Assembly (NCBI GenBank): GCA_016934265.1
Contig: JAFGTF010000124.1
Coordinates: 1-54,526 of the forward strand
From: Spirochaetota bacterium
GTDB lineage: Bacteria > Spirochaetota > B62-G9 > DRHN01
Direction of reading: 5' to 3'
Length of the DNA stretch: 54,526 nucleotides
The notes below the pieces were generated by a model. The model was not told the origin of the DNA. It worked only from the letters and a program-made list of their open reading frames with translations, and made no database searches. Positions 9,286 to 18,829 of the stretch are shown in pieces (the stretch's first letter is position 1; each line of letters starts with the position of its first letter). A program made the translations under genes and the position numbers.

Positions 9286-10266
9286 CTACTGCCCGGCTGC
9301 AGGATAAAGATGGCATCTCACCCAATGGCCTGCTTCTTTCTCCGTCATTACGGGGTCGAGCCTGCTGCAGATGTCCATACACCTGGGACATCGCAGGTGA
9401 AAGCTGCAGCCGGGGGGTATGTTAACCGGAGACGGTATCTCTCCGGTTGACCTGATCTGTTTCGGTTTGAGCTTTTCCTCCTCGTCCGAGGTGACCGGTA
9501 TGGAGGAAAGAAGCATATTCGTATAGGGGTGCAGCGGTTTTTGAAAGAACTCTCTTGTCGGGGCGACTTCGGCGATCTTCCCCAGATACATGATTGCGAC
9601 CCTGTTGGCCATGTTTCTCATCAGGCTGAGATCATGGGTGATAAAGAGGTAGGTGAGATCGAGTTTTTTCTGAAGGCGCGTAAGAAGCTTGATTATTTTT
9701 GCCTGGATGGAAACGTCAAGTGCCGAGGTCGGTTCGTCCAGTGCGACGAAGTCAGGCTCGGTGGCCAATGCCCGTGCAATAGCTACCATCTGTTTCTCAC
9801 CGCCCCCTATCGCCTGGGGATATTTGTACAGGTACTCCTCCGGCGGCAGCTCCACCATCCGTAAAAGCTCCGATACCGCCTCGACATGGTTCTTTCCATA
9901 AGAGGTCCGGTGTATCCTGAGAGGAAGCTCGAGTATCTGCTTGATGCTCCATCTTGGGTTGAGAGACGATCCCGGATCCTGGAAGACTATACGAATGTTC
10001 TTTTTCAGAGCTTTCGAGCGATGGGAAAAGTCTTCTCCCAGGCTCTGATCACGGAAGTACGCCTCTCCTCCGGTCGGTTTGTAGATCCCGACGAGTGTAT
10101 GGGCGACAGTGGTCTTTCCCGAGCCCGATTCGCCTACGAGGCCGAAAGTCTCGCCCCGGCGTATGGCGAAGCTTACATTGTCAACGGCCCTCACTGTGCC
10201 GAGCCTGGTAAAGAAGTGTTTGACAAGACCTTTTACCCGCAAGATATCTTCGTTCATTACAGTCAT
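9286..10266 (-). CDS. peptide-type ABC transporter ATPase, OppF/DppF-like
   Basis: The second of two ATPases of a peptide-family importer, cytosolic face of the inner membrane. It has Walker A GESGSGKT, the Q loop ([11 protein letters not shown]), a signature shifted to [15 protein letters not shown], Walker [13 protein letters not shown] and the switch His (ITHDL). The C-terminal extension has the [16 protein letters not shown] Cys cluster typical of OppD/F (oligopeptide/dipeptide C-terminal domain). I start it at the ATG that forms an ATGA overlap with the preceding ATPase. A second ATG three codons on is better spaced from AGGGG. The frame stays open for 31 codons upstream without support. 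The signature reads IGGGEKQ instead of LSGGxxQ, a mild deviation. Confidence 0.9.
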   Translation of the reverse strand: MTVMNEDILRVKGLVKHFFTRLGTVRAVDNVSFAIRRGETFGLVGESGSGKTTVAHTLVGIYKPTGGEAYFRDQSLGEDFSHRSKALKKNIRIVFQDPGSSLNPRWSIKQILELPLRIHRTSYGKNHVEAVSELLRMVELPPEEYLYKYPQAIGGGEKQMVAIARALATEPDFVALDEPTSALDVSIQAKIIKLLTRLQKKLDLTYLFITHDLSLMRNMANRVAIMYLGKIAEVAPTREFFQKPLHPYTNMLLSSIPVTSDEEEKLKPKQIRSTGEIPSPVNIPPGCSFHLRCPRCMDICSRLDPVMTEKEAGHWVRCHLYPAAGQ

Positions 10267-11255
10267 CCCCTGAATAGCCAACAGGCCGCTACATGGTCGT
10301 TCCCGGCGCTGAAACCGGGAGGGTTTTCCTTCCTGCAGATGTTCATGGCGCTGTCGCACCTGGGATGGAACCTGCAGCCCTGAGGAGGATTGAGGTAGTT
10401 TGGTATCCTTCCCCGTATCCCCTCGCTCAGGCCTTTTCCGGTCAGTTTCGGGATGGTCTTTAGAAGCGCCTTTGTATATGGGTGAAGCGGGTTTTCGAAA
10501 AGTCTCCGTGTTCGGGTGGTCTCTACGATGGTGCCGGCATACATGATGTACACCCTCTCCGTCAGGTCTCGCACGATCCCCAGGGAGTGGCTTATCAGAA
10601 GAATCGAAGTGCCCCTTTCCTCGACGAGATCGTCGAGCCTCCTTAGTATCTGGTCCTGGATCGTGACGTCCAGGTTTGTCGTGGGTTCGTCGGCGAGGAG
10701 GAGCTTGACCGTTGCCCTGAGGGCCTCACTTATACAGACCCTCTGCCTCATTCCACCGCTCAACTGTACCGGATAGGTCTTCAGAATCCTTTCGGGGTCC
10801 GGCATGCCCGTTTCTCTGAGCAGGTCGGCGGCCTTCGATCGGATCTCTTTCTTAGATATCCCCTTCACCCCTTGATGTTTCATCGAATGCTTTAAAATGT
10901 CGCCGAGCTGCTGGCCAACCGTGAACACCGGGTTAAGGGAAGCCAGCGGATCCTGGAATATAGCGCTCAACTCTCCTCTTCGGAGGCCCGGTATCTCTCT
11001 CGGCTGCATCGTAAGGATATCTCTTCCCCGATAAAAAATCTGCCCCCCCGTTATCTTTGCCTGAGGGGAGGGGAGTATTCGAAGCACCGATTTGATCGTC
11101 GTTGTCTTTCCGCAGCCTGTCTCGCCGACTAGGCCTACCTTCTCTTTCTCGCGGATAACTATGTTAACGCCGTTCAGCACCTTCAGGACTCCCTCGAACA
11201 CCTTGAACTGAACATGCAGGTTTTTTATCTCCAACAGAGGGACTTGGGTACGCAT
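10263..11255 (-). CDS. peptide-type ABC transporter ATPase, OppD/DppD-like
   Basis: A 330-residue ATPase with Walker [11 protein letters not shown] loop ([11 protein letters not shown]), intact signature [12 protein letters not shown], Walker [12 protein letters not shown], switch SHSLG, and the C-terminal [17 protein letters not shown] motif of oligopeptide transporter ATPases. Its ATG overlaps the TGA of the permease gene by one base (TGATG), with AGGAG before it. It pairs with the following OppF-like subunit. Confidence 0.92.
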   Translation of the reverse strand: MRTQVPLLEIKNLHVQFKVFEGVLKVLNGVNIVIREKEKVGLVGETGCGKTTTIKSVLRILPSPQAKITGGQIFYRGRDILTMQPREIPGLRRGELSAIFQDPLASLNPVFTVGQQLGDILKHSMKHQGVKGISKKEIRSKAADLLRETGMPDPERILKTYPVQLSGGMRQRVCISEALRATVKLLLADEPTTNLDVTIQDQILRRLDDLVEERGTSILLISHSLGIVRDLTERVYIMYAGTIVETTRTRRLFENPLHPYTKALLKTIPKLTGKGLSEGIRGRIPNYLNPPQGCRFHPRCDSAMNICRKENPPGFSAGNDHVAACWLFRG

Positions 11256-12145
11256 CAGATCTCCTCTACGGCAAACATATCACGAAGGCCGTCCCCGATA
11301 AGATTAAAAGACAGGATCACGAGCATGATTGCGAGGGCGGGAAATACCGCCATCCACCACTCCGCGGGGAGGCGTTTTGCTCCGTCCGCCACCATGGTCC
11401 CGAGGCCGGGTTTCGGAGGCTGAACGCCGAGGCCGATGAAGCTGAGAGATGCGCCTAAAATTATCACGAATCCCATGTCCAGTGTTATCTTCGTCAAAAT
11501 GGGACCCACGCAGTTCGGAAGGATCGCCCTTGTCAGGATGAACCCTCTTCCCACTCCGGTAAGCTCGGCATCGTGTACGAAATATTCGTGCCGAAGGGAG
11601 GAGGTAACCGAATATACAAGCCTGCAGTACCAGGGCCACCACATCAGCGATATTGCCATCATCTGGTTCAGCAGCTTGGGGCTAAGCATTGCGGTGACCG
11701 CCAGGGCCAGGACCAGAGGGGGGACCGCAAGGAAGATGTCGGTGATCCTCATTATTCCGACCTCGAGCCACTTCCGCCGCGTGTATCCGGCCACCAGACC
11801 CAATAGGATTCCCGGAGGCACGCTCAGGGTTATGACCACGGCCGCGAGTAGAAGCGAGAAGCGGTATCCGAAAATCACACGGCTGAACACATCCCTGCCG
11901 ACGGTATCGGTCCCGAAAAAGTGCTTCAGGCTAGGCGGCAGGCTCGACTCACGGAAATTCGTGTACGGTCCGGCGTGTTCCGGGTATGGTGTAATATACG
12001 GAGCGAGGACCGCCGCCAGTACGATGATGATCAGTACGGTCAGCCCCAGTACGGACAGTGGGTTTCTGGAAAACTTGTACCAACCTTTTGAAATATTGAT
12101 CCTTTTCGCGGTAAATGCGCTGGCCGCAATCTCGTTTTTGGGCAA
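11255..12145 (-). CDS. peptide-type ABC transporter permease, OppC/DppC-like
   Basis: A 296-residue inner-membrane permease. A first transmembrane segment near residues 32-54 (NPLSVLGLTVLIIIVLAAVL) is followed by a periplasmic loop containing FGTDTVGRDVFSRVIFG, the OppC hallmark, then five further segments. The cytosolic EAA-like loop is DAELTGVGRGFILTRAILPN. The start is a TTG with GGAGG seven bases upstream, and that SD lies over the stop of the upstream permease gene; no ATG lies near. Confidence 0.9.
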   Translation of the reverse strand: MPKNEIAASAFTAKRINISKGWYKFSRNPLSVLGLTVLIIIVLAAVLAPYITPYPEHAGPYTNFRESSLPPSLKHFFGTDTVGRDVFSRVIFGYRFSLLLAAVVITLSVPPGILLGLVAGYTRRKWLEVGIMRITDIFLAVPPLVLALAVTAMLSPKLLNQMMAISLMWWPWYCRLVYSVTSSLRHEYFVHDAELTGVGRGFILTRAILPNCVGPILTKITLDMGFVIILGASLSFIGLGVQPPKPGLGTMVADGAKRLPAEWWMAVFPALAIMLVILSFNLIGDGLRDMFAVEEI

Positions 12146-12148
12146 GGT

Positions 12149-13168
12149 CTATCCTCCTCTCCGCTGCAGTCGTATTCTGGGATCAAGAAAGGAAACCACG
12201 ATATCCACTATCAGGTTCACCACCGCAAAGACGGCTCCTATGATAAGAACAACCGCAACGATCGCATTGAGGTCCTTGTTCAACATTACAGTGACCGCAT
12301 ACCTGGCAAAGCCCGGCCACATGAACACCAGTTCAACGAGGAATGCATTGGCGATGATAAAAGCGAAGTCCAGGCCCATTATTGAAACGGTCGGAATGAG
12401 GGATGGCTTCAACAGATATTTGAATATGACCGATTTCGTGGGGATCCCGTGTACTATGTGAGCGGCGACATAATCTTTCTGCATGTTATCGACTATAGAA
12501 GAGCGGGTGACCCTTCCTTCCTGGGCGATATGGGCGACGGCGAGACTGAATGCAGGGAGTATTATATGCTTGAGCCCGTTCAGGGCGACTTTGAACTGCC
12601 CGGCTATCATGCCGTCGAGTATTAGAAAACCGGTTACCCTGGGAGGCGGCTTCATTATTATGCTGATCCTGCCTACCGCCGGAATGAATCCGAGGATATG
12701 GCTGAAAATCAGAAGCAGGAATATCGCTACTGCAAAAGAGGGGGTGGCGACCCCAATGTATGCGACGAGCCGGGACAGCCCGTCGAACCAGGTGTTCTTG
12801 AAGTACCCGGAAAGCACTCCCGATACCTGCCCGAAAACGAGAGAAATGAGGAAAGAGGTGAAAACGAGCTCAAGTGTTGCGGGAAGGTATTCGTTCAGGT
12901 CCTTGATGATCGGCCTCTTGGTATAGAGCGATTTTCCGAGGTCCCCGTGCAGTACGGACCTGAGCCAGAAGTAATACTGTACAGGGAAGGGTTTGTCAAG
13001 ATGCATCTCCTCCCTGAGCTTCTGCACCTGTTCCTCGGTTGCAAGCGGCCCGAGGGCCACACGTGCCGGGTCGCCGGGCATAATCCTGGCGATGAAGAAG
13101 ATCAGGATGGAGAGGCCGAAAAGGACAAAAAGCGAGTGAATGAGCCGCAGCCCGATGTATTTGAGCAT
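12149..13168 (-). CDS. peptide-type ABC transporter permease, OppB/DppB-like
   Basis: A 339-residue permease with the classical N-terminal segment MLKYIGLRLIHSLFVLFGLS followed by FFIARIMPGDPARVALGP, the signature of OppB-type proteins. It has about six transmembrane segments and a cytosolic VTRSSIVDNMQKDYVAAH coupling loop. I moved the start 14 codons in from the longest frame, to the ATG at 13168, because this places the membrane segment correctly and an AGGA lies eight bases before it. It is followed after three bases by the OppC-like gene. Confidence 0.9.
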   Translation of the reverse strand: MLKYIGLRLIHSLFVLFGLSILIFFIARIMPGDPARVALGPLATEEQVQKLREEMHLDKPFPVQYYFWLRSVLHGDLGKSLYTKRPIIKDLNEYLPATLELVFTSFLISLVFGQVSGVLSGYFKNTWFDGLSRLVAYIGVATPSFAVAIFLLLIFSHILGFIPAVGRISIIMKPPPRVTGFLILDGMIAGQFKVALNGLKHIILPAFSLAVAHIAQEGRVTRSSIVDNMQKDYVAAHIVHGIPTKSVIFKYLLKPSLIPTVSIMGLDFAFIIANAFLVELVFMWPGFARYAVTVMLNKDLNAIVAVVLIIGAVFAVVNLIVDIVVSFLDPRIRLQRRGG

Positions 13169-13264
13169 GATCTGTTCCTGTTTCCTCATAAATACGGGGA
13201 AGGTGAGCACTGTTTTATCTCACCCTCCCCGGGTCGATACTTTTTGCGTGCCCCGTCAGGAAAC

Positions 13265-14920
13265 CTATTTCTTTTTTGTCAGATCAATCCGCCAGTTGTA
13301 CATATTTACGGTCGGCCCTACAATCGGAAAAACCTCTTTCGGGCCTATGAGATACTCCTGGCTGGTAAACTGTGCCGGTATCTCATATGCATAGAGCGCG
13401 AGAGCCTGGGAAGCTATCTTTTCCTGTAGCTGCTTGTAGATTTCGAGTCTCTTCTCGTTCTCCAGTGTCTCCCTTGCCTTGTCGATGAGACTTCCGAATT
13501 CGTTGTTCACATGCCAGTGGGCCGAATAGATACCCCCGATATTGTCCGGATGGTACATAAAGAACATAAAGGAATCCGGCGACGGGTATACGAGCGGGAA
13601 CAGGAAGATCGTGAGGTTTGGAGTTGTATTGGGTTTCGCACACTCTTCCGAATACTGAGGCCACGGGGGGCCGGCGATCTCAAGCGAAATCCCGAGCTTT
13701 GCGAGGTCCGCCTGGAGCTGGAGGCCTATTTCCTCTTCCGCTTCAAGTCCTGCACAGAAGTGATAGACGACCTTCACATCCTTCGGTTTGTACTTCGACA
13801 TTGCGAGCTCTTCACGGGCCTTGTCCAGGTTCTGCCGTCTGGGCTGAGGAGGAATACGCAGGTAGCCGGGTACCGTTGTTGGTATGATTCCCGCCTCTTT
13901 TGCGCCGAAGGGAGCGTACTGTTCCATGATGCCCTCATAATCGAAAGCGTACTGAAGCGCTCTCCTGAAGTGTACGTCATCCGTAGGCGGAACGGTCGTG
14001 TTTATCCAGACGGTCCAGATCTGAGGCCAGGCCTGGTTCAGGCGGAGACCGGGGGCATCCTGGATCTCTTTGAGAGTCTTTCTGCTGAAGCCGCCGTTGG
14101 CCTCGAGATCGAGTTGCTGGCTTTTAAGCAGCATCATCAGGGTTGACGTCTCGTAGTTCATGATGAAGATAAGCTGCTCGATCGGGGCCTTTTTCGGATC
14201 CTGAGCTTCCCATCCGAGAAAATAGTCTTTAAACCGTGTCGCCTCCATGCGCTCACCCGGGCTGTGGCTCACCATCATATAGGGGCCGCTCCCGGCATCG
14301 TGATCGTTCAGCCAGTCCTGCCCGTAATCGCCGAATTCACCGTAGTCACCCGCGGTTTTATGCTGCAATACGAGGTCTTTGTTTATGGGCCAGAACATCG
14401 TGAGAGTGTTCGGAAAGATCGCGTTCGGCTTTTTTAGCATAAAGTCGACCGTATAGTCGTCGACGACCTTTGTCGTCACCTTTCCCATGATGCCCGAATA
14501 CCCCTTTCCCATGGCCATCAAACGGTTCATGGAGAAAGCAACATCCTCCGCATCCAGCGTGCTGCCGTCATGGAACTTGATGCCGCGCTTGATGGCAAAC
14601 CTCCAGTGATCCAGCTTTCCTCCTACAGGCTCCCATTTCTCCGCGATGTGAGGTTTGAGCTTTCCGTCCGGAGTAGGGTAGAGGAGAGGGCTGTAAAGGT
14701 TGTAGATTGCCTGGGTGTCATACCAGTCCATAGCCAGCCCCGGGTCCGGTATGATGACCGGCATCCCGTTGATCACCACGATGTTCTCCGCAGTCGGCGC
14801 AGTCGCCTCAACCGCCCCTTCTTTTTCCGGTTTTGTCTCTTTCTCCCCGGTTCCGGCAAACAGGAAAGGAGCGGAGAATAGGGCTGTTGCCGCTATCAGG
14901 AAAAGCAAAGATTTTTTCAT
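13265..14920 (-). CDS. family 5 solute-binding protein of the peptide-type transporter
   Basis: A 551-residue exported binding protein (SBP_bac_5, the DppA/OppA family). The ATG at 14920 gives a normal signal peptide (MKKSLLFLIAATALFSAPFL with an Ala-Gly cleavage region) and is preceded by AAGGAGG. No lipobox Cys is seen, so it is probably periplasmic or held by its uncleaved anchor. Family motifs include the N-terminal domain strands around WRFAIKRGIKFHDGSTLDAEDVAFS (the HDG and DV pairs are diagnostic) and FRRALQYAFDYEGIM. As first gene of the operon it defines the ligand, likely the hydantoin- or oxoproline-like compound cleaved by HyuAB (inference from context). Confidence 0.9.
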   Translation of the reverse strand: MKKSLLFLIAATALFSAPFLFAGTGEKETKPEKEGAVEATAPTAENIVVINGMPVIIPDPGLAMDWYDTQAIYNLYSPLLYPTPDGKLKPHIAEKWEPVGGKLDHWRFAIKRGIKFHDGSTLDAEDVAFSMNRLMAMGKGYSGIMGKVTTKVVDDYTVDFMLKKPNAIFPNTLTMFWPINKDLVLQHKTAGDYGEFGDYGQDWLNDHDAGSGPYMMVSHSPGERMEATRFKDYFLGWEAQDPKKAPIEQLIFIMNYETSTLMMLLKSQQLDLEANGGFSRKTLKEIQDAPGLRLNQAWPQIWTVWINTTVPPTDDVHFRRALQYAFDYEGIMEQYAPFGAKEAGIIPTTVPGYLRIPPQPRRQNLDKAREELAMSKYKPKDVKVVYHFCAGLEAEEEIGLQLQADLAKLGISLEIAGPPWPQYSEECAKPNTTPNLTIFLFPLVYPSPDSFMFFMYHPDNIGGIYSAHWHVNNEFGSLIDKARETLENEKRLEIYKQLQEKIASQALALYAYEIPAQFTSQEYLIGPKEVFPIVGPTVNMYNWRIDLTKKK

Positions 14921-15013
14921 AGCCGTTACTACCTCCTTTTTGGTTTTTAAAGCCAATAAACTTCCCGCGTCCTCGACGCAGACTGTGTGGACACCATGAA
15001 TGTATTAAGACAT

Positions 15014-15042
15014 ATTAGACCACAGTATATATAATTTGTCAA
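15014..15042 (-). promoter_or_regulatory. sigma70-type promoter of the transporter-hydantoinase operon
   Basis: On the minus strand: TTGACA, 17-base spacer, TCTAAT. The leader of about 85 bases contains a small hairpin (GCGTC-gag-GACGC, 14967-14979) before the SD. No other promoter of this quality is seen inside the eight-gene operon. Confidence 0.65.
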
Positions 15043-15145
15043 CAATAATTGAAAATAGCCTAATATTTCTGTGAAATAGCGCAGAAAAAGGTACAAATTG
15101 TCTCAGTGTATTACAACAAATCTATATGCCGTTGTCCGGGGTTTT

Positions 15146-15335
15146 TCACCCTTCCTCTACCCGCAGCGTAGCTTCGGTTGGGGTTATGAATACTCCCATG
15201 TTTATGGTCTGCTGTGTTGTTTAAGAAAAGACCTGATATATCCTTCCAAGAACGTACGCAGCGTCTTGTTACATTACGATCGCGGTTTTTCCACCTTCCC
15301 GCGAATAGGCAATACCTTTGACGAATAATGAAAGC
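15146..15335 (-). pseudogene. decayed C-terminal remnant of a SpoIIAA/STAS-like gene
   Basis: Read on the minus strand in one frame this gives EGGKTAIVM, a stop, then AAYVLGRIYQVFS, a stop, then INMGVFITPTEA. It matches the GGKTAIV, YGMARMFQ and ETKIFKTLEEA blocks of the intact protein at 1974-2351 in order and spacing. Two internal stops and no start show it is dead. It lies between the peptide-transporter operon and the insertion sequence. Confidence 0.5.
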
Positions 15336-15895
15336 CCCCGGCTTCCTGATTATCGACTTCCGGTATGTCCGCATCGGTAAAGTTCCATGTTACTGATCGG
15401 ACGGATTTTGTTTCATCAACTCATATAAGGATGTCTTGCTTGTAGCAATGCAAACTGTAGACTGTCTTTTCCTGTTTATAAAAGACTGAATCAAGGCCCG
15501 ATCTATATCGGCCCGATTTATATCGGCCCGATCTATATTGCTAAAAAAACGGTCTTTGTATTTTCGGCTTCGAGAAACGGTTCCGACTGTCATGTGGAAA
15601 GTTATTTTTACATGAAATCGGGAAAGTGTCAATACTATACTAAGAAGAGGCATTTGCGTTGTCATGGTTAAGAAGGTATACGGTCATGTATATTCCCTCG
15701 TTTTCCCGTTAAATTTCAAATCATACTTCTCAAAGACCAGTAATTCAGTAGTGACAGGCTGGTCGCTTACCTCATGAAGTTGTGTGGACACAATCGTCTG
15801 AGACCAGTACCCAACGTTTTCCTACCGGTGAGCATACCCGCCCAGGGATTACCCCACTCATTGTTTGCACGGTGTAGAGTCTTCGTGTCTTGGCT
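15336..15895. other. non-coding region between STAS remnant and transposase
   Basis: It holds the 15-base tandem repeat described separately and the 3' flank of the transposase gene. A 91-codon minus-strand frame (15390-15665) spans the repeat but has no SD and no recognisable family. I could not find a terminal inverted repeat for the insertion sequence here. Confidence 0.4.
15495..15539. repeat. three tandem copies of a 15-base unit
   Basis: The unit GGCCCGATCTATATC occurs three times head to tail with single-base differences. Fifteen bases keep a reading frame, and on the minus strand they would encode a pentapeptide repeat (DRADI-like). Replication slippage is the simplest cause. Confidence 0.8.
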
Positions 15896-17221
15896 TCAGG
15901 CAACCTGTACAAGGCTTCGTAGGTACTCCTCCTGCTTTTGTCGTATCCTTCCCAGCGCCATCGCCAGCATCACACAAAACGCAATCGAACAGCGCAGCTG
16001 CATCTTCTGAAGCCCCCGGATGTAGTGCCGCTCAAATCCAAAACTCACATCCAGCCTGCTGTTCACCCGTTCCACCGCCGTACGTTTTCGGTAGATACTC
16101 TTCCACCGGTAGCTCGACCGGGCCAGCGGCGTGAACACCCGCCGGTCCTCCTCAAGCGGTATCCTCACCGCCCTTCCAACCCCACACCATCTCTCCCCGT
16201 TGCACTCATACCCATAGTGCTTCGCCGGACACCGGTACTTCAACGCCTTGCGGCCCTTCTCAAATCCCCCGAAGGCCATCGCCCGCCGCTCTTCCCCGTT
16301 GGGATTCTCACAATATACCTCCCCATCATAGCTGTACACCACGTTCCACACCTTCCCCGCTGCCTTCGTCTGTTCCCCATCTTTCCACAGGTTCCGAATG
16401 TCTATCACCGGCTTGATCCCATACTCATCCCACAATCCCGTAATGAGCTTCCCATCGTCATACCCACGATCCCCTATCCCATAGCTGCACCGATCAATAA
16501 GCTCTGGATGTTCCTCCTTGAGTTCCTTAAACAACTCCCGTGCCGTCGGTATCTCCGATACCGATGCTGCCGTCACTCGAAAACCCACCGGAAGCTCATA
16601 GACCGCGTCCACCACCAGATGCAACTTGTATCCAAACCACCTTTTCGCTTCCTCCCACACCGTGCCGTCCTCCCTCACCCATCGAGCGCTTTTCACCCCC
16701 CAGTCCGCATCTACATCCCGACGCCCGTCAGCTTCCTTCTCCCTTTCCCTCCTCTTTCTCCCACGCGCATGTGTGCGAATCGCCTTCCCATCCACCGCTA
16801 AGTATTCCCCAAAATCTTCAAGCTCCCCCTTCAATCCCTCTACCAGCTCCCTGAATATCCCCTCTACCTCTTCCTGATGCTTCATCAGCTTGCGTATAAA
16901 TCGGCTGTATACCCATGAGGGCGGCACCGCCTCTATCCCCCCCTCCACCTCAAACCCACAGAGCTCCCGTAGCTGCCCGTTCCGATTCAGCTCCCGCCTC
17001 AGACTCTCCACCGATGCGTGCTCGTACACCACCCCCGCTACTATCGAGTTCCATACCGCCCGTATCGGATACTCATTCCTCCCCCGATCCCGCTCCTCCT
17101 CCATTACCTTCATCAACCCCTCATCAGGTAGATACTCCAACACCAATTCCAGCCGCTGTAAATCTCCCAATCCCTCGATTTCTTTCCACCCAAAAAGCCT
17201 CTTCTGTGCTATAATCGCCAT
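15896..17221 (-). CDS. DDE transposase of an IS4/IS5/IS1182-like insertion sequence
   Basis: A 441-residue transposase with an N-terminal DUF772-type domain (residues about 20-110, with PIRAVWNSIVAGVVYEHASV) and a DDE catalytic core. First Asp is D144 in YLAVDGKAIRT, second lies in GIGDRGYDD near residue 250, and Glu is in the YRKRTAVERVNSRL motif (Y-R-E signature) near residue 390. It is full length with no frameshift, so possibly active. The ATG has GGAGG eight bases before it, but that SD lies within a long hairpin. I could not define terminal inverted repeats, so the element boundaries are unknown. The family assignment beyond DDE_Tnp_1 is not certain. Confidence 0.88.
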   Translation of the reverse strand: MAIIAQKRLFGWKEIEGLGDLQRLELVLEYLPDEGLMKVMEEERDRGRNEYPIRAVWNSIVAGVVYEHASVESLRRELNRNGQLRELCGFEVEGGIEAVPPSWVYSRFIRKLMKHQEEVEGIFRELVEGLKGELEDFGEYLAVDGKAIRTHARGRKRREREKEADGRRDVDADWGVKSARWVREDGTVWEEAKRWFGYKLHLVVDAVYELPVGFRVTAASVSEIPTARELFKELKEEHPELIDRCSYGIGDRGYDDGKLITGLWDEYGIKPVIDIRNLWKDGEQTKAAGKVWNVVYSYDGEVYCENPNGEERRAMAFGGFEKGRKALKYRCPAKHYGYECNGERWCGVGRAVRIPLEEDRRVFTPLARSSYRWKSIYRKRTAVERVNSRLDVSFGFERHYIRGLQKMQLRCSIAFCVMLAMALGRIRQKQEEYLRSLVQVA

Positions 17222-17222
17222 G

Positions 17223-17290
17223 GGGTGACCTCCTATATCTGTTGTTTTTACCCACCGTCATTTTAGACGGAAAACAACAAGGAGTCACCC
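17223..17290 (-). promoter_or_regulatory. leader hairpin covering the transposase ribosome binding site
   Basis: Three nested arm pairs fold the leader. Outer: GGGTGACTCC with GGAGGTCACCC (one bulged base). Middle: GTTGTTTT with AAAACAAC. Inner: CCGTC with GACGG around a six-base loop. The 3' outer arm contains the SD (GGAGG) and ends directly before the ATG. This is the arrangement used by several insertion sequences to block translation of transposase mRNA arising from outside promoters. Confidence 0.7.
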
Positions 17291-17611
17291 TTTTTTATTC
17301 CCTCATAAAGGGTTACATAAATGGGGTCACTATTTCCATAAACCGCCGAATACTTTTATCAAAGAGCCTGTTTACCCCCTTTGATGGGGTAAAATAATTT
17401 CGACTAACCCTCTATCTCTTTGTGGGAATTTATCTTACCCTCATCGCAGATGGCTTAAGAAAGACTGTGTCCGGGCATGTCTTTGTCCCGTTACATAAGA
17501 GGGCTGTTTGCGGAAATAAACAAGTGGGACTTTTCCGTTCTGCAAGCTTTCTGTAAGCCTTCTTCAAACCTTTTACAAACCTTTCGCTTTGACACTGAAG
17601 GGTAGGTCTCC
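17291..17611. other. spacer between insertion sequence and ornithine aminotransferase gene
   Basis: No gene is seen. It should include one end of the insertion sequence and the terminator region of the ornithine operon. Partial matches such as TTACCCCA on both flanks of the transposase are too short to call inverted repeats. Confidence 0.35.
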
Positions 17612-18829
17612 CTACCGCCCGAGCACTTCCCTGATCCTTTCGAGCGCCCAGTCCGCCTCCTTTTTAGTGATGATAAGCGGGGGGGCGAACCGGATGACGT
17701 GCTCGTGGGTTTCCTTGCAGAGAATTCGTTTTTGCATGAGTGCTTCGCAGTACCGTCTCGCCCCTCCCGCTTCGGGATAGAGCTCCACGCCGATAAGAAG
17801 CCCGATTCCGCGCACCGCCTTGACCAAACGGCTCTTTAATCCGGAAAGCCGTGTTTTGATGTAATCGCCCATCTCCCGAGCGTTCTCCGCCATATTTTCT
17901 TTCTGCAGGGCTTCGAGCGCGGCGCGTGCCACCGCGCACGCAAGGGGGTTGCCCCCGAAGGTGCTCCCGTGATCGCCGGGGGTGAAGACTCCGAGGATGT
18001 CTCGTTTCGCGCAGACCGCCGAGACGGGATACATGCCGCCGGAGAGCGCCTTGCCGACTACGGTGACGTCCGCCCTGATTCCGTCGTGGTCCTGCGCGAG
18101 CATCCGGCCAGTTCTCCCGAGACCGGTCTGTATTTCGTCCACGATAAGGGCGACATCGTGCCTGTCGCATATCTCCCGAACTGCTTTTAGGTACCCCGAA
18201 GGCGGTATGATGATGCCTCCCTCGCCCTGGACCGGTTCGACCATGAAGCCGGCCGTATCGGGCGTTATCGCGTGCTCCAAGGCGTCGGCGTCTCCGTATG
18301 GGATAGCCGTAAACCCCGGGGTGAACGGCCCGAATCCCCTTTTGTACCGCGGTTCGGTGCTGAAGCCGACGATCGTCACGGTCCGCCCGTGGAAGTTGTT
18401 CTCACAGACTATTATCCCGGCTTTTTCTTCGGTTATGCCGCGGACGGTGTACGCCCACTTGCGAACCGCCTTTATCGCCGTTTCTATCGCCTCGGCCCCG
18501 CTGTTCATCGGCAGGACCGTATCGTATCCTAAAAGGCCGCAAATCTCTTTGTAGAACGGACCGAGCCGGTCGTGCCTGAACGCACGAGAGGTGAGGGCGA
18601 GTCTTTTGGCCTGACGTTTCATGGCCCGGACGATCGCCGGGTGGCAGTGGCCCTGGTTGAGCGCAGAGTAGGAGCTGAGCATATCCATGTACCGGTTGCC
18701 GTCTACGTCGAATACCCAGACGCCTTTGCCGCGTGTGAGCACCACGTCGAGGGGGAGGTAGTTGTTCGCGCCGTAGGTATCTTCGAGCGCGATAAACCGC
18801 TGTGCCGCGCCTTCGTTTTTTTCGCTCAT
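17612..18829 (-). CDS. rocD: ornithine aminotransferase (class III PLP enzyme)
   Basis: The enzyme moves the delta-amino group of ornithine to 2-oxoglutarate, giving glutamate semialdehyde. The 405-residue protein begins [13 protein letters not shown]; the frame remains open far upstream but only overlaps ornithine carbamoyltransferase there. Motifs: NYLPLDVVL (ornithine aminotransferase N-terminal), [21 protein letters not shown] (PLP phosphate), [33 protein letters not shown], the Schiff-base Lys in VGKALSGG, and [19 protein letters not shown] precedes the ATG, which overlaps the upstream TGA (ATGA). Acetylornithine aminotransferase is the main alternative, but the NYLPLD start favours RocD. 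Confidence 0.85.
   Translation of the reverse strand: MSEKNEGAAQRFIALEDTYGANNYLPLDVVLTRGKGVWVFDVDGNRYMDMLSSYSALNQGHCHPAIVRAMKRQAKRLALTSRAFRHDRLGPFYKEICGLLGYDTVLPMNSGAEAIETAIKAVRKWAYTVRGITEEKAGIIVCENNFHGRTVTIVGFSTEPRYKRGFGPFTPGFTAIPYGDADALEHAITPDTAGFMVEPVQGEGGIIIPPSGYLKAVREICDRHDVALIVDEIQTGLGRTGRMLAQDHDGIRADVTVVGKALSGGMYPVSAVCAKRDILGVFTPGDHGSTFGGNPLACAVARAALEALQKENMAENAREMGDYIKTRLSGLKSRLVKAVRGIGLLIGVELYPEAGGARRYCEALMQKRILCKETHEHVIRFAPPLIITKKEADWALERIREVLGR

Noticed and set aside
15495-15539. CRISPR-like array
   Set aside because: The three units are contiguous without spacers and no cas gene is near.
15700-17520. Terminal inverted repeats of the 15.9-17.2 kb insertion sequence
   Set aside because: Only short matches such as TTACCCCA or TGTGTCC were found on the two flanks; not enough to set ends or a target duplication.
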